Positions 44,546-56,124 of a stretch of 64,000 bases of DNA are shown one piece after another. Source of the DNA: Boesenbergia rotunda. Its lineage: Eukaryota > Streptophyta > Magnoliopsida > Zingiberales > Zingiberaceae. The notes under the pieces were generated by a model. That model did no database searches. It saw nothing but the letters and a program-made list of their open reading frames with translations, and was not told the DNA's origin. Made by a program: the position numbers and the translations under genes. Location of the stretch: assembly GCA_024364735.1 (NCBI GenBank), contig JAGFNQ010007677.1:209037-273036 (forward strand), read 5' to 3'. The stretch's first letter is position 1. Each line of letters begins with the position of its first letter.

Positions 44546-44765
44546 AATATGAGAAAATTATTCTTCCAAAGTGGCTAGATTCATCTTAAACCAAAAATTT
44601 TAATCACCGATAACTATTTACTAATTATTGTTTAAGATCATTATTCACCGATACGGTTCATAATCACTATTTGAGATTACTGTTTATTAGTAATTTTCAT
44701 AATTACTATTTGAGGTTACTGTTCACCCGTTGCTATTCATATTAATGTTCACCAAGAAAAATTGA
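44546..44765 (+). repeat. inverted-repeat element, right arm (outer part)
   Basis: The reverse complement matches 20330-20556, including TTTTTGGTTTAAGATGAATCTA and the GAACAGTAA.CTCAAATAGT units. It continues the right arm that stops at 23029 on the other side of element A, proving that A inserted into a pre-existing inverted repeat. Confidence 0.88.
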
Positions 44766-46179
44766 AAATTTAATTTATTCTAAACTACAATTGCAAGAGA
44801 GTTTAAAGGAACCACTTGGCGTTTAATGAACCTAAAGCATCTAACAAAACCTAATTAAATTCAAATGAACAGCTCAAAATTAAATGATCTAACAAAACAA
44901 AATAAGCACGAATCAAATGAGTTAAATACATTAATAAAAGTAAATAACGGGTAAGCGGCATTTGAGCACACACATGACATGCATTGTTCAATCAAAACCC
45001 TATGACATGAATTTGTGGCTTTGGATAAGTTAATGGTTAATGTATGAATGTTATCATCTTAAAGAATAGATGTTAAAATTTGATAAATTCAATGTGTTTG
45101 TCTTTCTCACACGCTAATCATAATATCCGAGCTAATAATCCCGCCCTTTACACGACATTGAGACGAGCGAATCGTCTTCTACCACCTATCACATGAATTT
45201 TAAAATAGGGAGAGTTCAAGGCTTCAGGCTGTTACAATTCATCCAAACATAACACAAACAAATCACTACATTATCAACTCAACTCATCAAAACCAAAATC
45301 AAGAAAGCGTACAAACAATCATGAAGATCAACCAAACTTGCGGACGAAGCTGTTCGGATACGGATGATGGACTGCTATTGGAGATCGGTGGAGGAGAAAC
45401 CGCCGGTTGAGTAAGGGATACCCCACTACTCTCCTGTGGATGACGTGAGGGAAAAGGACCTCCGGTGGTAAGAAGCTCGGATGGAGGGCTGACCGTGGAA
45501 GAAGGAGGGCAATCAGAGAAGGTAAACCCCAAATCCAAAAGAGAAGGAGGATCGGCGAAGGGAAACCCCAAATCGATCCTTGGCGCCGGTGGTAGAGATC
45601 GGATCTGTGGCTGGAAGATGCTTCCAGTTGAGGAGGGAAATCCACTTTCTCAGTTGGTGGTTGGAAGATTGCCGGAGAAGGAAGGGAAACCCCTCGACCT
45701 TTCCTACGTCCCGCTGCTGGTGAAGAGGTCCGGTGTGTGTCGTCGGGAAAGAAGAAGATGAAGGTGAGATCACGGTGGAGAAGAAGAAGGGGCGCGTGAG
45801 AGATCGGTGTCCGGATGGAGGAAGAGAATCCCCTTGACCTCCGGCGGCGATGGGTGGCGAAGAGACCAAGGATGGAGAGTTTGCGCCACCGAAGAAAAAG
45901 ATCGTCGACGTGAGAGGGATGCTTGTAGCTTCTCGCGGAATCGGGTTGATGAAGAAGATCCATTGGGGTTTAGATCCGGATTCATTAAGAATGAAGATTG
46001 GGTTTCAAATTGAGTTTCACATTGGATGAGTGGGCTTTTGGATTAAATTGGACTCTTCTTGGATGGATTGGGTGTGCAATTAGGCTAAACACGAATTAGG
46101 CCATTCTTCCATCAATTGAATCGCATTTTACTTCCTCCAATCAATTTGTAGAAATTTTTTCTTTAAATGGGATACGAAT

Positions 46180-46850
46180 CTTAGGACGTTGAATTTCTAA
46201 ATCGTCCATTACGAGTGCTTCCCGATTTACCCTTATAATCGGTAGAAAACTTCCATGGAACCGGGCCGATCACCCCAGATTCATCTGCTACCTGATTAAT
46301 TTTTTTTTTTAAATGAAACAATCATTATTGAACCAAGGTTGATCCCCTACAAAACCAAGTTTACATTTTGTGAATTAATACCATAAATATAGGAAAAAAT
46401 GCATCAACTTGAATGCATTCAAAATTGTAAAGCATGATATGAATCAATTTTTAATCATAAATATAGGAAATTTTCATAAGGCCGGATCGATGAAAAACTT
46501 TCGTCAATCAATTTCAAATTTGTTTAATCAATTCCTAAATACAAACCCTGGGATGTTGGGTTTTTAGACCGTCCACTGCGAGCATTTTCCGATTTACTCT
46601 AGTAATAGGTAGGAAATTTTCACGAGGCCGAACCGATAGCACGAGGTTGAAAAAATCTCATTAATCATTTTATTTTTAAATGAAACAATGTCATTGAACC
46701 AAGGTTGATCCCTACAAAACCAAGTTTACATTTTGTGAATTAATACCATAAATATAGGGGAAAATGCATCAACTTGAATGCATTCAAACTTGTAAAACAT
46801 GATATGAATCAATTTTTAATCATACGAGATGATATAAACATCAAATATAG
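46180..46850. repeat. 367-bp direct tandem repeat
   Basis: AAATGAAACAAT begins at 46311 and again at 46678, with a long nearly identical run after each (AACCAAGGTTGATCCC...TTTACATTTTGTGAATTAATACC...GATATGAATCAATTTTTAATCATA). The part before each copy (CCGATTTAC..T..TAAT.GGTAG) is also shared but more diverged. Confidence 0.9.
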
Positions 46851-46883
46851 GAGCCAAAACAATAAAATAAAACAAAACAAAAG

Positions 46884-47091
46884 TATCCACGGACATAGCT
46901 GAGATGGTAAAGAGTTGATAGATTATCATTAAAAATTTTGGATTTGAATCACGGGGCAAATGGGGCATAAATCCCTATACCCTATGTAAAAAATATCTCC
47001 CCTCCCCTCCCCCCCTCTCTTATCTTCTCAGTCACCGTGATTTACCTTCTCCGTATTAATTCTGGGAGGACTAGCGAGACGTTGAGGGCGA
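46884..47091 (+). mobile_element. tRNA-derived SINE
   Basis: TAGCTGAGATGG (46896-46907) and GGATTTGAATC (46940-46950) match pol III A and B boxes at tRNA-like spacing. A pyrimidine-rich stretch and a GGGAGGACTAGCGAGACGTTGAGGG tail follow. The sequence between the boxes does not give a clean cloverleaf, so a SINE is preferred over a tRNA gene. Ends are approximate. Confidence 0.65.
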
Positions 47092-47770
47092 ATACTTCAC
47101 TTTTTACCATAAAATAATGAAACAAAATATTGATTATCAACTTCATGGACACTAACTTGGTAGTTAGAAGTATAGTTGTCTTGACCTTATCGTTAAAATC
47201 GAATTAGTCTATTAATTCTTTCCGAAAGTTCTTACATCCTTCTTCTCATTTATAAAGACTCTAATGAATGCCAAATAGAAACATATATGATTCTCACACC
47301 CATTCCTTTTTTTGATCGTTCCTACTTTTTCAAATTCAACTTTTTGTTTAGCACTACTACCATTGGTTAGGGATGCAAGATGATCAATTTTGAATGTGCA
47401 AGTCTAAGTCCATAAGCTAACACGACCATTATATACTCTTTCCATCGGATAAAGTTGATAGTTGTGCTCAAATGTTAATAATATAGGCAAAAATTGAATG
47501 CAATACAAAAGAAGAACATACACTCACATTATGAACAAGAACATGCATATGTATTTGTATAAACACTAAAATAAAAACAATATGAAATATATGGCCCTTT
47601 ATGTAATGTCAAATACAATATTATAATTAATCTTTAGAGTAAGTTGTAATTTATTGGCAATAATTTCAAATCTCAACTCACTATCACACAGCGAGCCTTT
47701 TTTGGACCGACAAATTATGCACATGATTCTTGAATGAAAAATGATTGGGAACATGAAAAATTCAACGTGA
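47092..47770. other. unassigned AT-rich sequence
   Basis: No recognisable domain and no partner repeat found in the window. It is not the rest of the C LTR, nor the expected continuation of the reversed LTR seen at 55400. Confidence 0.5.
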
Positions 47771-47771
47771 A
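47771..47771. other. ambiguous base (N) at a sequence junction
   Basis: The only N seen in the window. Two to three bases later the similarity to the C 3' LTR begins abruptly. It may mark an assembly join. Confidence 0.7.
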
Positions 47772-47772
47772 N

Positions 47773-47864
47773 CAGAATTTTTCTTCGCACGAGATCCATG
47801 GCTTTGGGTTCTCGGGGTTTCCGCGACGCGAAAAGGCGGTTTTCGCGGCCCGAAAAACCCAACA
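47773..47864 (+). repeat. element C 5' LTR, last 92 bp only
   Basis: Identical to the end of the 3' LTR (GAATTTTTCTTCGCACGAG to GCGGCCCGAAAA) apart from the last few bases (ACCCAACA against TTCAACA). About 1.83 kb of the 5' LTR is missing. Confidence 0.9.
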
Positions 47865-47865
47865 G

Positions 47866-47881
47866 TGGTATCAGAGCCACG
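47866..47881 (+). promoter_or_regulatory. element C primer-binding site
   Basis: TGGTATCAGAGCCACG, one base after the LTR. The first twelve bases are the standard copia site for initiator methionine tRNA. Confidence 0.92.
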
Positions 47882-49491
47882 TGCGAAGCACGTATTTATT
47901 TATTTATTTATTTTTTGTATGAGATACAAAATTTAGAGTAGTTTATGATTCTGTAATTTTTCTAATTTTTAGGATTTTATGAGTATTTTTCTCGTAGAGG
48001 CGAAGCAACGAGTGCGAAGCACTTGTACACTTCGACCACCGAGAAAAACTTCTCCGAAACGGTAAGTTTCGCCCAAATAGATTTTGGGACAGTGGGTTAG
48101 GCACTGTTAGATCGCGATACGACACTCACGAAATTAATTTCGTGAGTAGGGGCACCGCCCCTAACTCCGCAAGGGGCCTTGTCACGTGATTGTGCCCGAA
48201 ACCCGCTTAACGGGACCGCCGTGGAGTTGCGACTCATAAAATTCGTAAAATACATAGAAAAATTAGATAAATTTCTGTAAAATACATAATTTTTAATTAT
48301 GTACAGTAGTGTGATGGTCATGGCCCAAGACCCTATTTTAATTAGATTAAAATATGTGTGTAATTCATATTACGGCCTGCGTGCCGTTATTTGTGTTGTG
48401 TGTGTTGTATTGTGATTGCGACCTGCGTGTCGGCCTTTTATTTATTATTTCTGTTAAAATTAGTTTAAGACTCGAATGTAACTCGAGTATAAATTTTGTA
48501 ATGTACAAAATTGAAGATGAAGGAAATTCTGGAGAAGACGGACTCGTGGGAAGCAAGCCGACAACACATGGGGTTCTGGAAGGAGGAGCTTGGAGAAGCT
48601 GCTGCCTAGACCCTAGGTTGACCAAAGGATCTTCTCATTGGCTTGAGAAGATCTTAGTAGGGCCATGACTAATCACACTTTAATTTTCTTGTATATTTTA
48701 TTTTGCTTATATGTATGTGATGCATGTTAGTATAGAATAGAATATACATGAGTGTATGTGATGCACATGTAATGTGGGAACCACATCTTGATGTGCACCT
48801 AATACACATTTAGGTTAAATTAGATTTAATAAATGCCTAAATACGATGCACATCATCGATTAGATTAGATCTAAATCGAAATCAACTCGTATATGCCTAA
48901 CGAGCCTTGATACCCATCACTACCACGATCATATGCGATTGTTGAATCTGCCAAAGCAGAGCAATGCATTTAATCGTGGTGGGATGCGGAGGGACAACCT
49001 TGGTCCCGCCTATCACGCTTGGGTTAGATTGAGCTCAATTAGATTGAGTAACTAGTTAGCTCAATTGGATCGAGCCTAACTATAGGCATACTCCAATAGT
49101 TGGAAAGGTAGGACAAGATCGCATTTATCAATAGTCTTGGGAGATTTAGCCAAAGCTAACTCAAGATTATTCATAAATGTTAATTCTTGATCCTATAAAC
49201 AAGAGTTGCATAGAGATGTAATTGGTAATTAGTACCTACCGATCATACTAAGTCTTGGGCGATTTAGCCAAAGCTAACTCAAGGCGTAGTATGATGTGGA
49301 TCTTGACCTACGAGAATTATAGTTAGTTGGTGTGGATCTAGTAGTGTGGTTTTACCACATCTATGACTCGATTCTACCAAAGCCCTATAATTCAGTGGGA
49401 GCATCATTTAATTAAAGGCCTAGTTAAATGATAAATAAAATATGATACAATGGTGGATATTTATTTTCTGCATTTTATGTTGTAGATTACC
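47882..49491 (+). other. element C untranslated leader
   Basis: A 1.6-kb leader with no long open frame. It contains two short repeats of a 'CTTGGG(A/C)GATTTAGCCAAAGCTAACTCAAG' type (about 49134 and 49254). TTTTATGTTGTAG directly before the gag ATG looks like a splice acceptor, so the leader may be partly removed. Confidence 0.6.
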
Positions 49492-52400
49492 ATGTCAAAC
49501 ACGAACACTCTCTCTCTACGATCTGTTCTTGAGAAGGACAAGCTCCTAGGAGCTAATTTCCTGGACTGGTACAGGAATTGAGGATAGTCCTCAGCAGGAA
49601 CGTAAGCTGTACGTTCTGGAGCAAGCAGTTCCTGATGCACCACCAGCCTCTGCCGCTCGTAGTGTTAGAGATGCTCATCAGAAGCATCTAGATGACGCGT
49701 TAGACGTGTCATGCCTAATGCTATGCTGTATGTCTCCTGAGCTTCAGAAGCAACACGAGAAAATGAATGCTTTTGATATGATTGGCCATCTCAAGCAACT
49801 ATATCAAGGGCAGGCAAGGCATGAGAGGTTTGAAGTGACTCAGGCCCTCTTTTCATGCAAGATGAAAGAGGGAACCCCTGTAGGAACTCACGCACTCCAA
49901 ATGATTGGGTACGTCGAGAACCTCGAGAGGTTGGGGTTCCCTTTGGGCCAAGAGCTGGCTACCGATCTGATCCTGCAATCGTTGCCGGTGAGTTACCATC
50001 AATTCGTCATGAACTACAACATGAACGAATTAGACAAACCACTGCCCGAGATACTCAACATGTTAAGAACTGCTAAGCCTAATCTCACCACTGCCAAGTC
50101 CAGTACCGTCCTAATGGTACAAAAGGGCAAGGGTAAGGGCAAGTGGAAGCCCAAAGGTAAGGGTAAGACCCAAGCCAAGGGCAAAGACAGCTCTTCAACA
50201 CTCAATCCTAAAGGTGGGGTTGCTAAGGATGCTACCTGCTTCCACTGCGGTAAGACTGGGCATTGGAAGCGGAACTGCAAGGTATACCTGGAAGATCTGA
50301 AGAAGAAGAGAAGTGAGACTTCTACTTCAGGTATAAATGTTATAGAAGTCAACCTTTCTATTTCTACATCATGGGTATTAGATACTGGGTGTGCTTCTCA
50401 CATTTGTACTAATGTGCAGGCGCTGAGAAATAGCAGGGCATTGGCCAAGGGCGAGGTGGACCTACGAGTAGGCAATGGAGCAAGGGTTGCTGCTGTTGCT
50501 ATAGGGACTTACTTTCTATCTCTACCCTCTGGGCTTGTACTGGAATTGAATAACTGTTGTTATGTACCTGTACTAACAAAGAATATCATTTCAGTTTCAT
50601 GTTTAGATAACAAAGGTTTTTCATTCATAATAAAGGACAAATGTTGTTCTGTTTATTTAAAGGATATGTTCTATTGTAGCGCACATCTGATGAATGACCT
50701 TTATATTCTAGACTTAGAGAGCCCTATCTATAACGTGAATACCAAGAGGTTGAGATCAAATGAGTTGAACCCAACCTATCTCTGGCACTGTCGCTTAGGC
50801 CACATAAATGAGAGTCGCTTGTCCCAGCTCCATAAGGATGGTTTGCTGGACTCATTTGATTTTAAGTCATATGAGACATGCGAGTCATGCCTTCTAGGCA
50901 AGATGACTAAGACTCCCTTTAGTGGACATAGCGAAAGAGCGACAGACTTGTTAGGACTCATACATAGTGATGTATGTGGCCCTTTCAATGTCGCTGCCAG
51001 AGGTGGTTACAGGTACTTCATCACATTTACTGATGACTTCAGTAGATATGGCTATGTGTATTTGATGACACATAAGTCAGAATCCTTTGAAAAGTTCAAA
51101 GAATTCAGAAATGAAGTACAGAACCAACTTGGCAAGAGTATTAAGATACTTCGATCAGATCGAGGTGGAGAATACTTGAGCCATGAGTTTCGTGACTACC
51201 TAGCTGAGTGTGGGATTCTATCCCAACTCACTCCCCCTGGAACACCACAGTGGAATGGTGTATCCGAAAGGAGGAATCGTACCTTATTAGATATGGTACG
51301 ATCTATGATGAGTCACGCAGATCTTCCTATATCCTTTTGGGGATATGCTCTAGACACGGCAGCGTTCACACTAAACCGTGTTCCATCAAAGGCTGTCATG
51401 AAGACACCATATACGATATGGACAGGGAGGAGTCCCAAGATGTCTTTCATGAGGGTTTGGGGTTGTGAGGCTTACGTACGACGTCAAGTCTCAGACAAAC
51501 TGGGACCCAAATCTGATAAGTGTTATTTCATAGGGTATCCCAAGGAAACGAAGGGATACTACTTCTACATTCCTAGTCAGCACAAAGTGTTTGTTGCTAA
51601 GACTGGAGTATTTCTAGAAAGGGACTTTGTTTCTAGAAAGACTAGTGGGAGTACGTTCAGTCTTGAAGAAGTTCAAGACATGGACAATAGCACTGAAGCC
51701 TTGATGGAAGTTGAACAGGAACCACAAAGTGTGGTGGTTGATGAGGTTGTTGCACAAGAAGCTGTGGAACAACAACCTGTTCATGTAGACCTACCTCTTC
51801 GCAGGTCTGATAGGGTACGTCGTCAGCCTGAGAGATACTCATTTCTCTTGTCTGACCATGATGACGTTATGCTCGTTGAGAACGAGCCTACCTCCTATCA
51901 GGAAGCTGTGATGAGCCCAGATTCTGAGAAATGGCTAGAGGCCATGAGATCCGAGATGGATTCCATGTACACCAACCAAGTATGGACTTTGGTTGATCCA
52001 CCTGAAGGGGTCAAACCCATTGGGTGTAAGTGGGTCTTTAAGAGAAAGACTGACATGGATGGACTTGTACATACCTATAAGGGTAGACTAGTAGCTAAAG
52101 GTTTCAAGCAAATTCATGGTATTGACTATGATGAAACTTTTTCTCCAGTCGCGATGTTCAAGTCCATTAGGATCTTGCTTGCTATTGCAGCATACCACGA
52201 TTATGAGATCTGGCAGATGGACGTCAAAACTGCGTTTCTGAATGGAAACCTCCTCGAGGAAGTGTACATGACACAACCTGAGGGTTTTGTAGATCCAAAG
52301 CATACTGGTAGAGTATGCAAGCTGCATAAGTCCCTTTATGGACTAAAGCAAGCTTCTCGAAGCTGGAATCTTCGATTCGATGATGCAATCAAACAGTTTG

Positions 52401-53464
52401 GTTTCATCAAGAATGAAGATGAACCTTGTGTCTACAAAAGGGTTAGTGGGAGCACAGTTGTCTTCCTTGTTTTGTATGTAGATGACATACTACTCATTGG
52501 GAATGACATTCCTTCACTACAGTCTGTGAAGACTTGGTTGGGGAATTCCTTCTCAATGAAAGACTTAGGTGAAGCAGCCTATATTCTAGGCATAAAGATC
52601 TATAGAGATAGATCTAAGAGATTGCTTGGCCTAAGTCAGAGTACATACATTGATACCGTTTTGCAACGGTTTGCCATGCAGAATTCCAAGAAGGGAAATC
52701 TGCCAATGTCACATGGCGTGAGTCTTTCGAAGACTCAAGGTCCCTCTTCTAGAGAGGAGAGAGACCGCATGAGCAAGATCCCTTATGCCTCAGCCATAGG
52801 ATCTATCATGTACGCCATGTTATGTACTCGTCCTGATGTCTCGTATGCTTTGAGCATGACGAGCAGATACCAGTCAGATCCAGGTGAACGTCACTGGATA
52901 GCAGTCAAGAATATTCTTAAGTACTTGAGAAGGACTAAAGAATATTTCTTGATATTTGGAGGCGAAGAGGAGCTAACTGTAAAAGGTTACAGTGATGCAA
53001 GCTTCCAAACTGACCAGGATGACTACAGATCGCAGTCAGGGTTCGTGTTTTGCTTAAATGGTGGCGCTGTCAGCTGGAAGAGTTCAAAGCAGGATACAGT
53101 TGCTGATTCTACAACAGAAGCTGAGTACATTGCTGCATCTGAGGCAGCAAAGGAGGCAGTTTGGATCCGCAAGTTCATTACTGAGCTTGGAGTGGTTCCT
53201 AGCATAGCCGACCCAGTACAGCTCTATTGTGACAACAATGGAGCTATTGCGCAGGCTAAGGAACCTCGTTCACACCAGCGGACCAAACACATACTACGGC
53301 GTTTCCATCTCATTCGAGAGATCATCGATCGAGGAGATGTGAAGATATGCAGAGTACCCACAGAGGCTAACATTGCAGATCCCTTGACCAAGGCTTTGGC
53401 ACAGACCAAGCATGATGGTCACACTAGGTCATTGGGTATTAGATACTACAGTGATTGGCACTAG
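49492..53464 (+). CDS. element C gag-pol polyprotein
   Basis: ATG at 49492 starts a copia gag (LEKDKLLGANFLDWYRN). Two apparent one-base losses, near 49578 and 49598, break then restore the frame, after which it is open to 53464 (1252 residues from 49706). Landmarks by residue from 49706: UBN2 gag to about 140; zinc knuckle CFHCGKTGHWKRNC at 178; protease LDTGCASH at 225; integrase zinc part WHCRLGH...CESC at 358; catalytic HSDVCGPF, RSDRGGEY and GVSERRNR at 421, 484 and 520; reverse transcriptase from about 760 with YVDD at 925; RNase H YSDASF, TEAEY and CDNNGA at 1093-1175. It supplies particle protein and all enzymes. The lineage within copia is not certain. Confidence 0.92.
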
Positions 53465-53467
53465 TTC

Positions 53468-53478
53468 TAGTGGGAGAT
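53468..53478 (+). promoter_or_regulatory. element C polypurine tract
   Basis: TAGTGGGAGAT directly before the 3' LTR start TGTTAGTG; this is the common copia plus-strand primer (GTGGGAGATTGTTAG). Confidence 0.88.
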
Positions 53479-55399
53479 TGTTAGTGAGAGCCCTAGAGCC
53501 AATCATGTGATGGTTGTTGTATGGACTCATTGTATCATATTTCATATATATATAAAGGCATTTGATTATGGTTATTATACTTACTTGTATTGGTGCCAAA
53601 TAACTAAGTGTAATAACGTCCTTGGTAGTAGGTTCATATCTATATCAATCGATTGGTTGAATCGATAGTGAGATGATATAGAGAACACTACTCTTAATTA
53701 TTCCTAGTCAAGTATTAACATTCAGGGACAATGTTAATGCATAGAGACTAGCATGTAGGTCAACACGATGACTTGATCTCACAAGTCATGGATATGAGAT
53801 ATCAAGTTGACACATGAGTATGCATTGGAGAATGTATACTGAATGACCCACCATGAGAAAGTATCATGGATCGTTATATGAGTGTCATATACTTTCTCAT
53901 GTGACTATTAGTATGACTATTAGTCCTTAGACCTGAAGTCACCATAGTTCCCTACATAAGGAGTTATGTACTTTGGTTTCGTCAAACGTCACCCGTAACT
54001 GGGTGGACTATAAAGGCGATTACTGGGTATGTAACAAATTATGCGGAGGGATGTGAGTGATGTAGATGAGATCTATCCCTCCTATATGATGGGAGAGATA
54101 TCATAGTCTTGATAGAGTGAGATCACTAAGTGCATGACCATGCCCAAATAAGGCAATATGAGATATTGAGCTTATTTGATTATAGTGAGTCTACTTGGAG
54201 TTCAAGACACATAGATTGATTGGAGGATGACACGGTCTATGCTTCATAGAAGATCAATCTAGATATCGACGATAGAAGGACATTGTCCCATATTATGAAA
54301 GTCATAATTAGTAGTCACATTGGTGATGTTGGATCTCAACATTCTTGTAACTTGGGTAGCAATGATGTGTTGCTAGATACCGCTCATTGCTTATATTTCT
54401 AAGAGGTTAGAAGCATTGCCAACGTTACAAGAACCTATAGGGTCATACACAAAGAACAAATAGATGGAGAAAAAAAATGAAGTCAAGTTTGACTTGGCTA
54501 AATATGGAAAGTCCATAAAAGGCAAGTTTGACTTGACCCAAATCCAAATCAAGTTTGACTTGACTTGGTTCCACTTCAAGTTAGACTTGACATGGGAGAA
54601 GAAATGGAGTCAAGTTTGACTTGACTAAATATGGAAAGTCCATAAAAGGCAAGTTTGACTTGACCCAAATCCACCTTAAGTTAGACTTGACTTAATGCCA
54701 CATCATGGTGATGAATTGGCATGGAGCCAACCATTGATGATGCTCCACATCATCAAGAGCATTAAGTGTGGATGCCACCTCATCAAGGAAGATTAATGGT
54801 CAAGTTTGACTTGACCAAAAGGCCACCTCACCTTGACCTGACCAAGTGATGACTTGGCTTGGTATTTGACCAATGATGATGCTCCACATCATCTCCAAAG
54901 GTTGTAACCCCCCATTTAAATTTGAATTCAAATTGAAAGGGGGTTATGGTCGGCCACTTAATGGCCATTATGTGGCCGGCCACATGATGAGAACAAAACC
55001 AAATTTTTGGTTGCAATTTCTAATTGTGTGTCTTCTCTTCTTCCTCCTCCAAGAGTTGGTGCTCTTCTTCTTCTTCTCCTCTTGGCCGAACCCTTGTAAG
55101 GTGCTAGCACACCTAAAGGGTTTCCTCCATCCACTTTGTTCGCGTGGATACTTCTAGAGGGACGACACTTGACGTCCTAGAGATCCGACATCCAAAAGGA
55201 GCGAGCGGGATTAAGCGGGGCACGCACCAAAGGTAAAATGGTTTATCCCTCTTTAGATCTAGGAGTAGATCGAGTTTTGAGCATGAAATGAATATGTGAA
55301 TATTGTTTCGGAATTTTTCTTCGCACGAGATCCATGGCTTTGGGTTCTCGGGGTTTCCGCGACGCGAAAAGGCGGTTTTCGCGGCCCGAAAATTCAACA
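53479..55399 (+). repeat. element C 3' LTR
   Basis: 1921 bp, TGTTAGTGAG...TTCAACA. It contains a 127-bp direct repeat (AGTCAAGTTTGACTTG at 54481 and 54608). AAGTTTGACTTGAC strings recur about ten times between 54480 and 54830, several as the palindrome AGTCAAGTTTGACTTGACT. Confidence 0.92.
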
Positions 55400-56124
55400 A
55401 AGTCTTCAAAAGACTTAGCCATTTTAGCCTTCGATACGTATCTGAAAAATTTAGATTCGACTTATCGTTTGGCTCAACCAATCCTAATCTCTCTTGATTG
55501 GAAAATCTAATTTTCAACTCATTTTAAATCCCTCGGATTACTCGTAGTGCTTGACTAAATAGACTTTCGATTTATGTTGGCCGTCTATAATTAATCAATT
55601 ATAGAATGATCATGAGTGGCACCTAGTAGTGCATCATGATCCCCAATTAATCGAAAGATCAACGGTTGACCTCAAAAACAATTCTGAAACCCTTCAACAG
55701 CTATAATGAATCGTGCCCCATTCCCTTCACCATCTTATACCCACTTGGTTCAGGACATGGTCTATGTGTGTCAGTCCCCACTAGGCTGACTACGTCACAC
55801 CTAGCCCAAGTAATGTTTTCTCATCCTACGGATTCTAATTACTCTCATATATTTAAGAGATTCATACTCTGAACATGTCATGCTCTGGCCAGAGGCTTTG
55901 AGTAACAATCCGACGATATGCCTCGGGTATACATCTCCTCGCAAGGAGTGGTGAATCCTTTGTAGGTTGTTCAAACATCTTCGGGTACTTCGGCTTATAC
56001 CCAATCATCCTGGGTCCACACCTTCTTGGAGATGCTTGCTTAAGATGTCAAAGTATAAGTCTCCATGACCAAGATGACTTGAACACCGCAAGTCAAATGA
56101 ACATCGCACTTATGCTGCAGTAAG

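Larger units (their letters stand above)
20150..46300 (+). repeat. family X, copy 2 (interrupted)
   Basis: The head (20150-20325) repeats the 'tatgtcgtactac' block of copy 1. After the inverted-repeat element and retrotransposon A, it resumes at about 44766 with 'tttattctaaactacaattgcaag' (compare 12105-12140), 'gcattgttcaatcaaaaccctatgacatgaa' (44985) and a purine-rich segment 45340-46000 matching 12480-12900. Long Pro/Ser-rich open frames there (e.g. 45328-45963 minus) are not shared with copy 1, so I do not call a gene. The two copies lie head to tail. Confidence 0.5.
47773..55399 (+). mobile_element. Ty1/copia retrotransposon C, nearly intact coding
   Basis: Order on the plus strand: last 92 bases of a 5' LTR, primer site, long leader, gag-pol in copia order, polypurine tract, full 1921-bp 3' LTR. 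The right flank (AAGTC) cannot be compared with a left flank because the 5' LTR is truncated. The polymerase part is uninterrupted. Confidence 0.93.

Noticed and set aside
45328..45963. 211-codon minus-strand frame, Ser/Pro/His-rich
   Set aside because: The matching part of family X copy 1 (12480-12900) does not keep this frame, composition is low-complexity, and no domain is seen.
46884..46960. tRNA gene
   Set aside because: Pol III boxes are present but no acceptor stem closes and the sequence continues into a SINE-like tail.
48354..48668. 104-codon frame in the leader of element C
   Set aside because: Within the untranslated leader between primer site and gag, with no domain; probably fortuitous.
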